This document shows positions 25,070 to 34,990 of a stretch of 64,000 nucleotides of DNA, piece by piece. This DNA comes from an uncultured Propionivibrio sp. (GTDB lineage Bacteria; Pseudomonadota; Gammaproteobacteria; Burkholderiales; Rhodocyclaceae): NCBI GenBank assembly GCA_937923255.1, contig CALAIL010000047.1, positions 1 to 64,000 of the forward strand, given 5' to 3'. Within the stretch, counting starts at the first letter, position 1; each line of letters starts with the position of its first letter. The notes beneath the pieces were generated by a model. That model saw only the letters and a list, made by a program, of their open reading frames with translations, made no database searches and had not been told where the DNA came from. The translations under genes were made by a program, and so were the position numbers.

Positions 25070-26491
25070 TCAGCCGCCGGCCACTTTCATTTCTTCGATC
25101 AGAATCGAACCGACCTGCTTTGATCCGCGCACCAGGATATCGTTGCCGACCTCGACAATATGACGGAACATGTCTTTCAGATTGCCGGCAATAGTGATTT
25201 CCTCAACCGGATAAGCGATCTCCCCGTCTTCAACCCAAAAACCGGCCGCACCGCGCGAATAATCGCCGCTCACATAATTGATTCCATGCCCAAGCAATTC
25301 GGTCACCAACAGCCCGCGCCGCATTGTGCGCAGCAGGCCAGCAAAATCATGGCTGCCCGGCCGCACAATCAGGTTATGGCACCCGCCGGCATTACCCGTG
25401 CTTTGCATGCCTAGCTTGCGCGCCGAATACACGCCGAGAAAATAGCCTTGCAGTTCCCCGGCGGCCACGACCTCACGATGTCGGGTCGCCACACCATCAC
25501 TATCGAACAGACTACTGGCCATGCCGCCGACCAGATGCGGGTGCTCGCTGATCTGCACGACAGGCGAAAACACGCGCGCGCCAAGGCAGTTGGTGAGGAA
25601 AGAGCTTTTGCGATACAGGCTGCCGCCGCTGGCGGCATGCACGAAATGGCCGATCAGAGAGGCTGCCAGCGGTGCTTCAAATAAAACGGGCACTCTGCAC
25701 GTTTTGACCTGACGCGCCCCCATCCGGGCCAGTGCGCGCTGCGCCGCATAGTTGCCGATGGCTTCAGGAGAAGACAGATGCGCCGGGTTGCGCGCAGTCG
25801 AATACCAGTCATCGCGCTGCATGGCCGCGTCCTTGCCAGCAATCACCGAGCAGGACACATAGTGGCGTGAGCTGGGATAACCGCCCATGAAGCCGCGACT
25901 ATTGGCGGCAATGAAATGGGCTTCCTGAACCGAAACCGTCGCCCCCTCCGAATTGGTAATTTGCGGGCTGACGGTAAAGGCCGACTGTTCGCAACGGCGC
26001 GCCGCATCAACGGCTTCTTCGATGCCGATATACCACGGATGGTAGAGGTCAAGATCACGCGCGCACTCTTCGCGCGTCGCCAGCAAGCCGGTTTCCGGCA
26101 GGCCGGCGCATGAATCCTCGGCGGTATAGCGGGCGATATTGAGCGCCGCGTCGACCGTTTCACGCAAGGCTGCGGACGAGAAATTCGAGGTACTTGCATA
26201 GCCCTTGCGCGCGCCAAGATAGACCGTAACGCCAATGCCCTTGTCACGGTTATATTCGATATTCTCGACATCGCCGCAGCGGACCGTCACCGCCTGCCCG
26301 AAGCCTTCGGAAACCTCCACCTCGCAGTCGCTCGCGCCAAGCATTTTTGCATACTGAAGCACATCACCGGCCAGCGCCTGCAATACAGACGAGTGATGCG
26401 CAAAACGTGAGGGCGAGCAGGAGGCATGCGCGCAAGCGGGGGTGAGGGGCTGCGCGGATGCTACGGCAGGGTCATGGAGCATAGGGACCAT
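25070..26491 (-). CDS. pmbA: metalloprotease PmbA/TldE
   Basis: PmbA (TldE) forms a heterodimeric protease with TldD that processes peptides such as microcin B17 and CcdA; PmbA lacks the zinc site and depends on TldD. The protein is about 473 residues. Typical segments are VEVSEGFGQAVTVRCGDVEN near 60, YNRDKGIGVTVYLGARKGYAS near 80 and the C-terminal GNLKDMFRHIVEVGNDI. The first 35 residues are poorly conserved and the start (ATG 26491 or 26482) is uncertain. It is divergent from darP, the arrangement found across beta- and gammaproteobacteria. tldD is not in the window. Confidence 0.94.
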   Translation of the reverse strand: MVPMLHDPAVASAQPLTPACAHASCSPSRFAHHSSVLQALAGDVLQYAKMLGASDCEVEVSEGFGQAVTVRCGDVENIEYNRDKGIGVTVYLGARKGYASTSNFSSAALRETVDAALNIARYTAEDSCAGLPETGLLATREECARDLDLYHPWYIGIEEAVDAARRCEQSAFTVSPQITNSEGATVSVQEAHFIAANSRGFMGGYPSSRHYVSCSVIAGKDAAMQRDDWYSTARNPAHLSSPEAIGNYAAQRALARMGARQVKTCRVPVLFEAPLAASLIGHFVHAASGGSLYRKSSFLTNCLGARVFSPVVQISEHPHLVGGMASSLFDSDGVATRHREVVAAGELQGYFLGVYSARKLGMQSTGNAGGCHNLIVRPGSHDFAGLLRTMRRGLLVTELLGHGINYVSGDYSRGAAGFWVEDGEIAYPVEEITIAGNLKDMFRHIVEVGNDILVRGSKQVGSILIEEMKVAGG

Positions 26492-26599
26492 CAACTGTCA
26501 AAAGAGCCGCTATCATAGCAGTTATCAGGCGCGCCATCGGGTGCGCACGCGCACGACACCCGTTGGTTTTTTCTGTTTTTACTCAATGATGCGATCGCT

Positions 26600-27193
26600 A
26601 TGAAGACGGTGAATGGCCCGGACAATTACCCGGCTGCGGAGATAACGATGGGAGCGGATCATGAAAATGAGGAAGGGTGGGCACCGCCTCCTTCCAAAAC
26701 CCAACGCAAGCGGGCGATGCAGGATCTGCAAGCGCTGGGCGAGGCACTGACAACATTACCCGCCGAGCACATCGCACGAATTGATCTACCGGAAAATCTG
26801 CGCGATGCCATCCATACCGTCAGCGCCATGAAAAAACACGATGAGGCGCGGCGGCGCCAGATGCAATACATCGGTCGCCTGATGCGCGATGTCGACCCCG
26901 AGCCGATACGCACTGCCCTGGCCGAAGCACGCAGCGAATCGGCGCAGGCGCTTGCCAGCCTGCACCGACTGGAAAAGTGGCGCGAAGATTTGCTGGCCGA
27001 CGAAAAGCTGCTTCACGGGATTGCGCGCGATTATCCTGCCGCCGACTTGCAGCAACTACGCGCTTTACGCCGCGCCGCACTCAAGGAGCAGGCGCAGAAT
27101 AAGCCGCCGCGCAGTTACCGCGCACTGTTTCAGGCACTCAAATCACTGACGGAACAACCCGCCCCTGCGGATAAGGATGAAGCATTGGCATGA
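26600..27193 (+). CDS. darP: 50S assembly factor DarP (YjgA, DUF615)
   Basis: A 197-residue, highly charged helical protein of the DUF615 family. DarP binds the 50S subunit and helps late assembly near the peptidyl-transferase centre. Recognisable segments are PPSKTQRKRAMQDLQALGE near residue 30, RRRQMQYIGRLMRD near 85 and the basic QQLRALRRAALKEQ near 153. The chosen start at 26600 adds an acidic N-terminal stretch; the ATG at 26648 is an alternative. It is divergent from pmbA across about 108 bases, as in E. coli. Confidence 0.94.
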   Translation: MKTVNGPDNYPAAEITMGADHENEEGWAPPPSKTQRKRAMQDLQALGEALTTLPAEHIARIDLPENLRDAIHTVSAMKKHDEARRRQMQYIGRLMRDVDPEPIRTALAEARSESAQALASLHRLEKWREDLLADEKLLHGIARDYPAADLQQLRALRRAALKEQAQNKPPRSYRALFQALKSLTEQPAPADKDEALA

Positions 27194-27223
27194 AACACCG
27201 CGGGCAGTGTGGCGGCATACTAC

Positions 27224-27253
27224 GCCCATATGCCCATATGCCCATATGCCCAT
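27224..27253. repeat. 8-bp tandem repeat GCCCATAT, 3.75 copies
   Basis: Three full copies and one partial copy of GCCCATAT run from 27224 to 27253. They lie between the darP stop (27193) and the stop of the convergent PilZ gene (27253). The unit is not a multiple of three. Inside a coding region it would shift frame, but here it touches only the 3' edge. Confidence 0.9.
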
Positions 27254-28797
27254 CAGGAAAATACGGTGAATCGGTAACGGGCGATCTCAAAATCATCGCC
27301 GACTTCTTCCAATGCAATGGGCGTGAGCATGTAGTGGCGATTTTCATGGGCGAACTCGATCGTCTCGCGCGCATCGAAACACCCCGAAGGAACGACAATC
27401 CGGAGTTCGCTTTCGCCCGCATGCTCTTCCAGACAAATGCCGGGGATGGCGTTGTGCGGCGAGAATCCATTGCCGCCTGGACGCAATTTGACGCTCCACG
27501 CTTGTCGTGACAGCGCCTGGATGCCGACGCTGGCCTGTGTCGTCGTCTCCTTGCTGTAACGACGAACAATGCCGAGTACCCAGTTCTCGCTGCCCTCCGG
27601 CTGCAGGCCAAGCAAGGTGCCGATCTTCAGCCCTTCCGCAGCAATATCCGCCGACGCCAGGAAACCGCCAAGGCTGACGTTTTCGACAACCCAGACAGCT
27701 GCGGTCTGTTCCTTGCCGAAACGCGCAATTTCGCCGGAGAACAGCGTAAAGCAATCCTCAAACCCCTGCAGCGCGGCAATGCGCGCCTTGACTGAATGGC
27801 GCGGATGTTGGCGCAATGGCGGCTCAGGCGCCCAATACAAGGCCAAATGCTGCATCACCGGTAAAACGATATCGGCCGCATAATTGCCGCCCAGATTTAA
27901 CTCCTCAGGCACCTCCCCCTGACCGACACGCTGAATGAGCTGGCTTAACGCCTGATGCGCCCGGCCAGGCGAAAAGAAGCGCAATGTCGGCGTCAGTGCG
28001 GCAGGCTCACGCGCCAGGCGGGTTGGCGGCTTGCCTTCGGCGATATCGACCCAATACACACTGTCTTTCTGGAAAGTTTCCGAAAGAACGAAATGCGGTA
28101 ACAGATGGCCGATCAGCCGATCCGCCAGATCGATCTCAAAAGGCATCAGACTATCCGCCGAGGACGCCGAAAGCACCAGCAGATGCAGATACTCCCGCGT
28201 CACGCTCGTCGTCTGATTCATGCCCGGATACAGCAGTACCGGCTCATTGGCGAAGCCGTCCGCAACGGCACGCGAGAATGCATGCCCCAACCCGCGCCAA
28301 AGATCCTCGCCAATCACAGAATAGCTATAAACCATCCATCGCAGCTGGTTCGTCCGCGCCGCCATCTGACGAGACAGCAACAGCGGCATGATGGATTTAA
28401 GCGACTCGCCCGCCTGCTCTGACTTATCCGCCTTGTCCTGCAAAGCGGGGCGAAGCTGCTCGGCGCAATAAGCATAAAGGCTGGTCAACTCGCCCCAGTA
28501 ATTGAAGCACATCGACCATAACCGGCGTTCTTCGCCTTTCGACAGGCGCGCGGAATGCAAGTAATCCCGCGTCAGCCGACGTATCTTGTGATAACCGACC
28601 TCGTCGAGCTGGCGCACAATATCGAACAACTGCATCGGCCGCACGCCTTCCGCACGATGCAGCGATTCAAACCAGCCATAGATTTCTTCAACCGCCTTAA
28701 AAGCCTCGCCAGCCAGCAATGCACCCAGCGTCCGCTTCAACTCCGCGGCATCACATAGTTGATGTATGGGGCGCGGCGTAAACAGATCAAGTATCAC
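27253..28797 (-). CDS. PilZ-domain protein (putative c-di-GMP effector)
   Basis: About 514 residues from a GTG at 28797 that has AAAGGCAAG upstream; an ATG-like frame start further upstream (28836) is less convincing. The first 340 residues are helical and of unknown fold. A PilZ domain spans about 345-450: the basic entry RHSVKARIAAL is followed by NVSLGG, matching the N-x-S-x-x-G motif. Binding of cyclic di-GMP is therefore plausible, although the basic motif is R-x-x-x-K rather than R-x-x-x-R. It is paralogous in layout to 23249-24862. It converges on darP, so no operon partner is visible. Confidence 0.75.
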   Translation of the reverse strand: MILDLFTPRPIHQLCDAAELKRTLGALLAGEAFKAVEEIYGWFESLHRAEGVRPMQLFDIVRQLDEVGYHKIRRLTRDYLHSARLSKGEERRLWSMCFNYWGELTSLYAYCAEQLRPALQDKADKSEQAGESLKSIMPLLLSRQMAARTNQLRWMVYSYSVIGEDLWRGLGHAFSRAVADGFANEPVLLYPGMNQTTSVTREYLHLLVLSASSADSLMPFEIDLADRLIGHLLPHFVLSETFQKDSVYWVDIAEGKPPTRLAREPAALTPTLRFFSPGRAHQALSQLIQRVGQGEVPEELNLGGNYAADIVLPVMQHLALYWAPEPPLRQHPRHSVKARIAALQGFEDCFTLFSGEIARFGKEQTAAVWVVENVSLGGFLASADIAAEGLKIGTLLGLQPEGSENWVLGIVRRYSKETTTQASVGIQALSRQAWSVKLRPGGNGFSPHNAIPGICLEEHAGESELRIVVPSGCFDARETIEFAHENRHYMLTPIALEEVGDDFEIARYRFTVFS

Positions 28798-28973
28798 AGT
28801 CTTGCCTTTGTTATTCTGGCACGTGTGCCCTACCAAGATTTATTCCAATAGTATTATTCCGGCGCTAAGACCGCAAGCGTACGGGGCGATTTGTACCTAC
28901 GTTATCCGCCGATTGGCTTTCGTTCCATTACAATGCCTGGCGTTGATCATCTGGACTGTTTTTCTACTTTTTT

Positions 28974-29795
28974 ATGAAACCTTATCTTGACCTGATGCGC
29001 CATGTACTTGAACAGGGCGTCGACAAAGCTGACCGTACCGGCACGGGCACCCGTTCGGTGTTCGGCTGGCAGATGCGCTTCGATCTGGCGGCCGGTTTTC
29101 CCCTGCTCACCACTAAAAAACTACATCTGCGCTCAATCATCTACGAACTGCTCTGGTTCCTGCGCGGCGACACCAATATTGCCTATTTGAAAGCACACGG
29201 CGTCCGGATTTGGGACGAGTGGGCAGATGAGAACGGGGATCTGGGGCCAGTGTACGGCCATCAGTGGCGGCACTGGCAAACGCCCGCAGGCGGTGAGATC
29301 GACCAGATTGCCCGGCTTGTGGCCGACCTCAAGCGTAATCCCGATTCACGGCGGCACATCGTCACCGCCTGGAACCCGGCCGATGTGGAACGGATGGCTC
29401 TACCGCCCTGCCACGCGCTCTTCCAGCTCTATGTCTCGCCGCCCGCCGCCGGTGATACCGACCCGCGCCCAAAGTTATCCTGCCAGCTTTACCAGCGCAG
29501 CGCCGACATTTTCCTTGGCGTACCGTTCAATATTGCTTCCTATGCGCTGCTGACGATGATGATCGCGCAGGTATGCGGCTATCGCCCCGGCGATTTTGTG
29601 CATACCTTTGGCGATGCGCACCTTTACAGCAATCACTTTGAACAGGCGCGCCTCCAGCTTATGCGCACACCGCGCCCATTACCCACCATGCGGCTCAATC
29701 CGGAAATCAGCGATATTTTCGCGTTCCGGTTCGAAGATTTCACGCTCGAGGGTTACGATCCGCACCCGCACATTGCCGCTCCGGTGGCCGTCTGA
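28974..29795 (+). CDS. thyA: thymidylate synthase
   Basis: ThyA converts dUMP to dTMP using methylenetetrahydrofolate. The protein has 273 residues (E. coli 264). The catalytic cysteine is Cys146 in [12 protein letters not shown], and the dUMP-binding [17 protein letters not shown] follows near residue 175. A short insertion near residue 155 ([11 protein letters not shown]) accounts for the extra length. folA starts 1 base after its stop, so dihydrofolate made by ThyA is recycled by the next gene product. It is divergent from the PilZ gene across about 176 bases. Confidence 0.98.
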   Translation: MKPYLDLMRHVLEQGVDKADRTGTGTRSVFGWQMRFDLAAGFPLLTTKKLHLRSIIYELLWFLRGDTNIAYLKAHGVRIWDEWADENGDLGPVYGHQWRHWQTPAGGEIDQIARLVADLKRNPDSRRHIVTAWNPADVERMALPPCHALFQLYVSPPAAGDTDPRPKLSCQLYQRSADIFLGVPFNIASYALLTMMIAQVCGYRPGDFVHTFGDAHLYSNHFEQARLQLMRTPRPLPTMRLNPEISDIFAFRFEDFTLEGYDPHPHIAAPVAV

Positions 29796-29796
29796 C

Positions 29797-30315
29797 ATGC
29801 TCTCACTGATCGCCGCCATCGCCCGCAATCGCGCCATTGGCAAGGACGGACAGCTGCTCTGGCAGCTGCCAGAAGATATGCGCCATTTCCGCGAAATCAC
29901 CTCTGGCAAGCCGCTCATCATGGGGCGCAAAACCTGGGAATCCCTCCCTGAAAAATTCCGTCCGCTCCCCGGCCGACTAAATATCGTCGTTAGCCGCAAC
30001 CCTCAGTATCACGCCGCAGGCGCCGTATTGTCGGCCTCGCTGGAGGATGCCTTGCAGCAGGCTGCGCGCCTTGTTCCCGGGGCGGCGGAAGTTTTCGTCA
30101 TCGGAGGTGCCGAACTGTATCGGCAGGCCCTACCGCTGGCTGACCGCCTCTACCTGACGGAAATTGATGCGGATTTTGTCGGTGATACGTTCTTCCCAAC
30201 GCTCAATCCGGCGCAATGGCAGGAAACCAGCCGCCAGACCATACCCCCTGCATCAGGCACAAACGACGGGCGAACATTTACATTGGCATTTGTCGAGTAC
30301 CAACGTAAACCGTAG
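29797..30315 (+). CDS. folA: dihydrofolate reductase
   Basis: FolA reduces dihydrofolate to tetrahydrofolate with NADPH and is the trimethoprim target. The 172 residues include ARNRAIGKDGQLLWQLPEDM with the catalytic Asp27, the cofactor segment MGRKTWESLP near residue 42, and VFVIGGAELYRQALP near 98. The ATG at 29797 is fixed by the thyA stop one base earlier; the open frame further upstream lies inside thyA. Convergent with the permease at 30389-31879. Confidence 0.97.
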   Translation: MLSLIAAIARNRAIGKDGQLLWQLPEDMRHFREITSGKPLIMGRKTWESLPEKFRPLPGRLNIVVSRNPQYHAAGAVLSASLEDALQQAARLVPGAAEVFVIGGAELYRQALPLADRLYLTEIDADFVGDTFFPTLNPAQWQETSRQTIPPASGTNDGRTFTLAFVEYQRKP

Positions 30316-30388
30316 ATACAGCTGGCGGCGGCATCACGGTAGCGTGCGATCAACAGTGTCAATTGCCACCGTGTTAGTCACCATCGCG

Positions 30389-31879
30389 TCAATCATATTC
30401 CCGTTTGCTCAAATCCACGTCCTGCAAGGGGATCAGCCGCGTGCGGTGCTTGAGCTTGTGATAGATATAAAAGCCCAGAAAAACCGGCAATCCCATATAG
30501 GTAATCGCCAGGCGCTCCCAGTCAAAATCACCATGCAACACCAGTTGCGTGTCCTGCCCAATGATGACCAGCACGCAGAGCGCCAATGCCATCAACGGCC
30601 CGACGGGAAACCACTTGGCGCGATATTTCAGATCGGATAATGGTTTGCCCTGTGCCATCCAGGCGCGGCGAAAGCGCCAATGGCTGGCGGCGATGCCGAC
30701 CCAGGTGATGAATCCCGTCAGCCCCGAGGCGGCTAGCACATATTGATAGGCGGCGTCATTGATCAGTTGTAGCAGGTACACGGCCAGCGCGACTGTGGCC
30801 GTTACCAGCAGGGCGGGCACGGGCACGCCGCGCGTATTGACCTCGCCAAGAATGGGCCAGGCCAGACCATTGCGCCCCATGGCGTAAAGCATGCGGGTCG
30901 ATGAAAACATGCCCGAATTACCCGACGACAGAATGGAAGTCAGAATCACCGTGTTCATGACCGCCGCCGCGAATGCCAACCCCGCCCGCTCAAACACTAG
31001 CGTGAACGGCGATTTGGAAATCTCGTTAACATCAGCGCCCAGCAGTTCTGGACTGGTGTAGGGGATGATCAGCCCGATAACTGCGATGGACAGCACGTAA
31101 AAAATGAGGATGCGCCAGAACACCTGCTTGATGGCGCGCGGGATGCTTTGTTCCGGGTGCTCGGACTCGCCCGCCGCCGTGCCGATCAGCTCGGTGCCCT
31201 GAAACGAAAATCCCGCCACCAGAAATACGCCCAGGGTCGTCAGGAACTGACCGCCCAACGTACCGCCCAGAAATGGCGCATCGCCCATGGTAAAGTTGCT
31301 CAGGCCGATGTAGTGCCCGCCCACGATGCCGAAGATGGTCAGCACGCCAATCGTCAAAAACAGGATGACGGTGACGACCTTGACCAGCGCCATCCAGTAC
31401 TCCGTCTCCCCATACACGCGCACCGAGGCGGTGTTGAGGGCAAAGATGATGGCCAAGAACATCAGGCTCCAGCCCCAGGTGGGCATCAGCTCACGCAGCG
31501 GCGCCCAGTAGTTGATCACCACTGCGGCAATGGCGACGTCGACCGAAACGGTGATCGTCCAGCTAAACCAGAAATTCCATCCCAGCGCAAAGCCGAGCGA
31601 AGGGTCGATGTAGCGTGCCGTATACGTGCTGAACGAACCGGAGACGGGCATATGCGTCGCCATCTCCCCCAGCGAAGTCATGAAAAAATAAACCATTAGC
31701 CCTACCGCGGCATAGGCCAGCAAGGCGCCGCCCGGACCGGCGCTGTGGATGGCCGCGCCGCTGGCCATAAACAAGCCTGTGCCGATACAGCCGCCGATGG
31801 CAATCATGGACAGATGTCGTAGTTTCAGGCGGCGCTGTACCTGATGCACGGCTTCGGAAGTGTCGGATACGTTGGACAT
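30389..31879 (-). CDS. amino-acid permease, LysP-like (APC family)
   Basis: A 496-residue inner-membrane permease with about 12 helices. The first helix carries the APC signature GGCIGTGLF within RHLSMIAIGG, followed by GPGGALLAYAAVGLMVYFFM. The overall pattern, including MPVSGSFSTYTARYIDP and GFALGWNFWFSWTI, is closest in my memory to the lysine permease LysP. It lies 122 bases downstream of the basic-amino-acid decarboxylase on the same strand, which fits uptake of the decarboxylase substrate. Alternative specificities such as arginine or aromatic residues cannot be ruled out. The ATG at 31879 starts the conserved part. Confidence 0.88.
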   Translation of the reverse strand: MSNVSDTSEAVHQVQRRLKLRHLSMIAIGGCIGTGLFMASGAAIHSAGPGGALLAYAAVGLMVYFFMTSLGEMATHMPVSGSFSTYTARYIDPSLGFALGWNFWFSWTITVSVDVAIAAVVINYWAPLRELMPTWGWSLMFLAIIFALNTASVRVYGETEYWMALVKVVTVILFLTIGVLTIFGIVGGHYIGLSNFTMGDAPFLGGTLGGQFLTTLGVFLVAGFSFQGTELIGTAAGESEHPEQSIPRAIKQVFWRILIFYVLSIAVIGLIIPYTSPELLGADVNEISKSPFTLVFERAGLAFAAAVMNTVILTSILSSGNSGMFSSTRMLYAMGRNGLAWPILGEVNTRGVPVPALLVTATVALAVYLLQLINDAAYQYVLAASGLTGFITWVGIAASHWRFRRAWMAQGKPLSDLKYRAKWFPVGPLMALALCVLVIIGQDTQLVLHGDFDWERLAITYMGLPVFLGFYIYHKLKHRTRLIPLQDVDLSKREYD

Positions 31880-32001
31880 ATAAGGATGTGCCCCTTGAAA
31901 GATTGGAAAAACCAGGCTGGCCGTCAAGTGCAGGAAAATGCCGCCGGGCTGGAAGGCCCCGCGCCCTGCTCAACGCTGAGCTGCCGCATCAGCCTGTTAC
32001 C

Positions 32002-34242
32002 TCAACGAACACAATCAACGAAATACTCGGCCTTACCGTTGACCGTCTGCTTGACCAGACCGTGAATATCCGTCTCAAAACCAGGGAACTGCTCATTGAA
32101 GAAGCGGGCAAATTTCAGATAACGCACGATGGTCGCGTTGAAGCGCTCACCCGGAATCAGCAGCGGAATCCCCGGCGGATAGGGCGTCAGTAGAATGCTG
32201 GTAATGCGCCCTTCCAGGTCATCGATCGGCACGCGGTCGATCTCGCGGTGCGCCATTTTGGCAAAGGCGTCGGTCGGCTTCATGGCCGGCACCATATCCG
32301 AAAGATACATTTCGGTAGTCAGCCGCGCCACGTCGTTGAGCGCATAGACGCCGTGGATGGTATGGCACAGGTCGCGCAGTCCCATGTTTTCATAAACGGG
32401 ATGTTTGGCAACGAATTCCGGCAGCACTTTCCAGAGCGGCTGGTTTTTGTCGTAATCGTCCTTGAACTGCTGCAACTCCGTCACCAGCGTATTCCAGCGC
32501 CCTTTGGTGATGCCAATGGTGAACATGATGAAGAAGGAATACAAACCGCACTTCTCGACGATGATGCCGTGCTCGGCCAGATACTTGGTCACAATGGCAG
32601 CCGGAATCCCCGCGCCTTCGGCAAAATCGCCATCCACATCCAGCCCCGGCGTGATGATCGTCGCCTTGATCGGATCGAGCATATTGAAACCATCGGCCAG
32701 CCGGCCAAAACCATGCCAGCGCTCGCCGGGCTTGAGCATCCAGGCTTCGCGCTCCTCGATCCCCTCGGAGGACAGATCGTCCGGCCCCCAGACCTTGAAC
32801 CACCAGTCATCGCCCCATTCCTCAGCCACCTTGCGCATGGCGCGACGAAAATCGAGGGCTTCGGCAATGGATTCCTCCACCAGCGCCGTGCCGGCCGGCG
32901 CTTCCATCATCGCCGCCGCTACATCGCAGGAAGCGATGATCGAATACTGCGGCGAGGTCGAGGTGTGCATCAAATAAGCCTCGTTGAAAACGGCGCGATC
33001 CAGTTCGCGGTTTTCCGAGTTCTGGACGAGAATCTGCGAAGCCTGCGACAGCCCGGCCAGCAGCTTATGCGTCGATTGCGTGGAAAAAACCATCGACTCC
33101 TTGCAACGCGGACGGTCGGCGCCAATCGCATGATAATCCCCATAGAAATCGTGGAATGCCGCGTGCGGCAGCCAGGCTTCGTCGAAATGCAGCGTATCGA
33201 TACGCCCGTCGAGCATTTCCTTGATTTCCTCGACGTTATAGAGAATCCCATCATAAGTGCTCTGGGTAATCGTCAGCACGCGCGGCTTCGCCGTCACGCC
33301 GCTGGCGAACGGATGGGCGGCAATTTTTTTCTCGATATTTTCCCAACGGAACTCTTCCTTGGGAATCGGCCCGATGATGCCGAAGTGATTGCGCGTCGGC
33401 ATCAGAAAGACCGGGATGGCGCCGGTCATGATAATCGAGTGAAGAATGGATTTATGGCAATTGCGGTCCACAATGACGATATCGCCGGGAGCAACCGCAG
33501 AATTCCAGACAATCTTGTTCGAGGTGGACGTACCGTTGGTGACGAAGAACAGATGATCTGCATTAAAAATGCGTGCGGCGTTGCGCTCAGAAGCGGCGAC
33601 CGGCCCAGTATGATCAAGCAACTGCCCCAGCTCTTCGACGGCGTTGCAGACGTCGGCGCGCAGCATATTCTCACCGAAAAACTGGTGGAACATCTGCCCG
33701 ACCGGCGATTTAAGAAAAGCCACGCCGCCCGAGTGCCCCGGACAGTGCCAGGAATATGAGCCGTCCGCTGCGTAATGCGTCAGCGCGCGGAAAAAGGGCG
33801 GCGGCACGCTACCCAGATAGGCGCGCGCTTCGCGGACGACATAGCGGGCAATAAATTCCGGCGTATCCTCAAACATGTGAATGAAGCCGTGCAACTCGCG
33901 CAGCACGTCGTTCGGAATGTGGTATGAGGTGCGCGTTTCGCCGTAAAGAAAAATCGGAATATCTTCGTTGCGGCGACGGATACCCACCACAAAGGCGCGC
34001 AATTCTTCAATGGTCGTCTGCGCCTCGTCGCCGCTGAACTCCTCGTCATCGATTGACAGAATGAACGCCGACGCACGGCTTTGCTGCTGTGCAAAGGCGC
34101 TCAGGTCACCGTAACTCGTCACGCCGAGCACTTCCATGCCTTCGGCGCCAATGGCCTCCGCCAGCGCGCGGATGCCCAGTCCGGAGGCATTTTCCGAACG
34201 GAAATCCTCGTCGATGATGATGATCGGAAAATTAAAGCGCAT
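32002..34242 (-). CDS. PLP-dependent Orn/Lys/Arg decarboxylase, class III
   Basis: A 746-residue decarboxylase with an N-terminal response-regulator-like wing domain (1-130), a PLP domain (about 150-450) and a C-terminal domain. The PLP lysine is Lys393 in STQSTHKLLAGL; the Asp and His around LHFDEAW (352-358) and HCPGHSGG (166-173) are also conserved. It makes cadaverine, putrescine or agmatine from lysine, ornithine or arginine; which one cannot be decided by eye. Such enzymes support acid tolerance and polyamine supply. The frame is open upstream to 34290, but the ATG at 34242 starts the wing domain (RFNFPIIIIDEDF). A permease gene follows on the same strand and dcd precedes it, a conserved betaproteobacterial order. 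Confidence 0.93.
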   Translation of the reverse strand: MRFNFPIIIIDEDFRSENASGLGIRALAEAIGAEGMEVLGVTSYGDLSAFAQQQSRASAFILSIDDEEFSGDEAQTTIEELRAFVVGIRRRNEDIPIFLYGETRTSYHIPNDVLRELHGFIHMFEDTPEFIARYVVREARAYLGSVPPPFFRALTHYAADGSYSWHCPGHSGGVAFLKSPVGQMFHQFFGENMLRADVCNAVEELGQLLDHTGPVAASERNAARIFNADHLFFVTNGTSTSNKIVWNSAVAPGDIVIVDRNCHKSILHSIIMTGAIPVFLMPTRNHFGIIGPIPKEEFRWENIEKKIAAHPFASGVTAKPRVLTITQSTYDGILYNVEEIKEMLDGRIDTLHFDEAWLPHAAFHDFYGDYHAIGADRPRCKESMVFSTQSTHKLLAGLSQASQILVQNSENRELDRAVFNEAYLMHTSTSPQYSIIASCDVAAAMMEAPAGTALVEESIAEALDFRRAMRKVAEEWGDDWWFKVWGPDDLSSEGIEEREAWMLKPGERWHGFGRLADGFNMLDPIKATIITPGLDVDGDFAEGAGIPAAIVTKYLAEHGIIVEKCGLYSFFIMFTIGITKGRWNTLVTELQQFKDDYDKNQPLWKVLPEFVAKHPVYENMGLRDLCHTIHGVYALNDVARLTTEMYLSDMVPAMKPTDAFAKMAHREIDRVPIDDLEGRITSILLTPYPPGIPLLIPGERFNATIVRYLKFARFFNEQFPGFETDIHGLVKQTVNGKAEYFVDCVR

Positions 34243-34339
34243 GGCATTTGGCTCCCGGAAAGCAACGACCCGCCGCAGCGGGTCTGACAAATATAGTCAC
34301 AAAAACAGCCTGACAGCGGCTCGTGATCAACCCTCGGAA

Positions 34340-34909
34340 TCAGATTTTCGGCAAGGTGACGCCGATCTGCCCCTGGTATTTCCCACCCCGATCCTTGTAC
34401 GAAGTTTCGCATTCCTCGTCGGATTCAAAGAACAGCACCTGCGCACAGCCTTCGCCAGCATAGATTTTGGCCGGCAAGGGGGTCGTGTTGGAAAATTCGA
34501 GCGTCACGAAGCCTTCCCATTCCGGTTCAAAAGGCGTGACATTGACGATGATGCCGCAGCGCGCATACGTGCTTTTACCGAGACAGACCGTCAGCACCGA
34601 GCGCGGGATGCGAAAATATTCGACCGTACGCGCCAGGGCAAAAGAATTGGGCGGAATGACGCAATAGCCTTTGCCGGAAACCTCGATGAAGGACTGCGGA
34701 TCGAAGGCCTTGGGATCGACGATCGTCGAATTGATATTGGTGAACACGCGGAATTCATCGGCGCAGCGGATATCGTAACCGTAGCTCGACGTTCCGTAGG
34801 ATACGATCTTGTCGCCGTTGAGTTCACGCACCAGCCGCGGCTCGAACGGCTCGATCATGCCGTACTGCTCGACCATGCGGCGGATCCATTTGTCGGGTTT
34901 GATGGACAT
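34340..34909 (-). CDS. dcd: dCTP deaminase
   Basis: Dcd deaminates dCTP to dUTP, feeding dUMP to thymidylate synthase (thyA at 28974). The 189 residues match the family length. Conserved segments include [17 protein letters not shown] near 37, the catalytic-Glu region [18 protein letters not shown] near 124, and the C-terminal [11 protein letters not shown]. It precedes the decarboxylase on the minus strand. The 211-base gap before sodC contains an inverted repeat. Confidence 0.97.
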   Translation of the reverse strand: MSIKPDKWIRRMVEQYGMIEPFEPRLVRELNGDKIVSYGTSSYGYDIRCADEFRVFTNINSTIVDPKAFDPQSFIEVSGKGYCVIPPNSFALARTVEYFRIPRSVLTVCLGKSTYARCGIIVNVTPFEPEWEGFVTLEFSNTTPLPAKIYAGEGCAQVLFFESDEECETSYKDRGGKYQGQIGVTLPKI

Positions 34910-34990
34910 CGCTTTCCTTGCTGCGCCAACGAAATAAAGCGGAAGAATGAATCGGAAATTGCTCAGGCGCGTATTCTATAGTCGATGAAA

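Noticed and set aside
32248..33759. 503-codon plus-strand frame opposite the decarboxylase gene
   Set aside because: It lies wholly inside a well-supported gene on the other strand, has no domain, and its composition is explained by the codon bias of the minus-strand gene.
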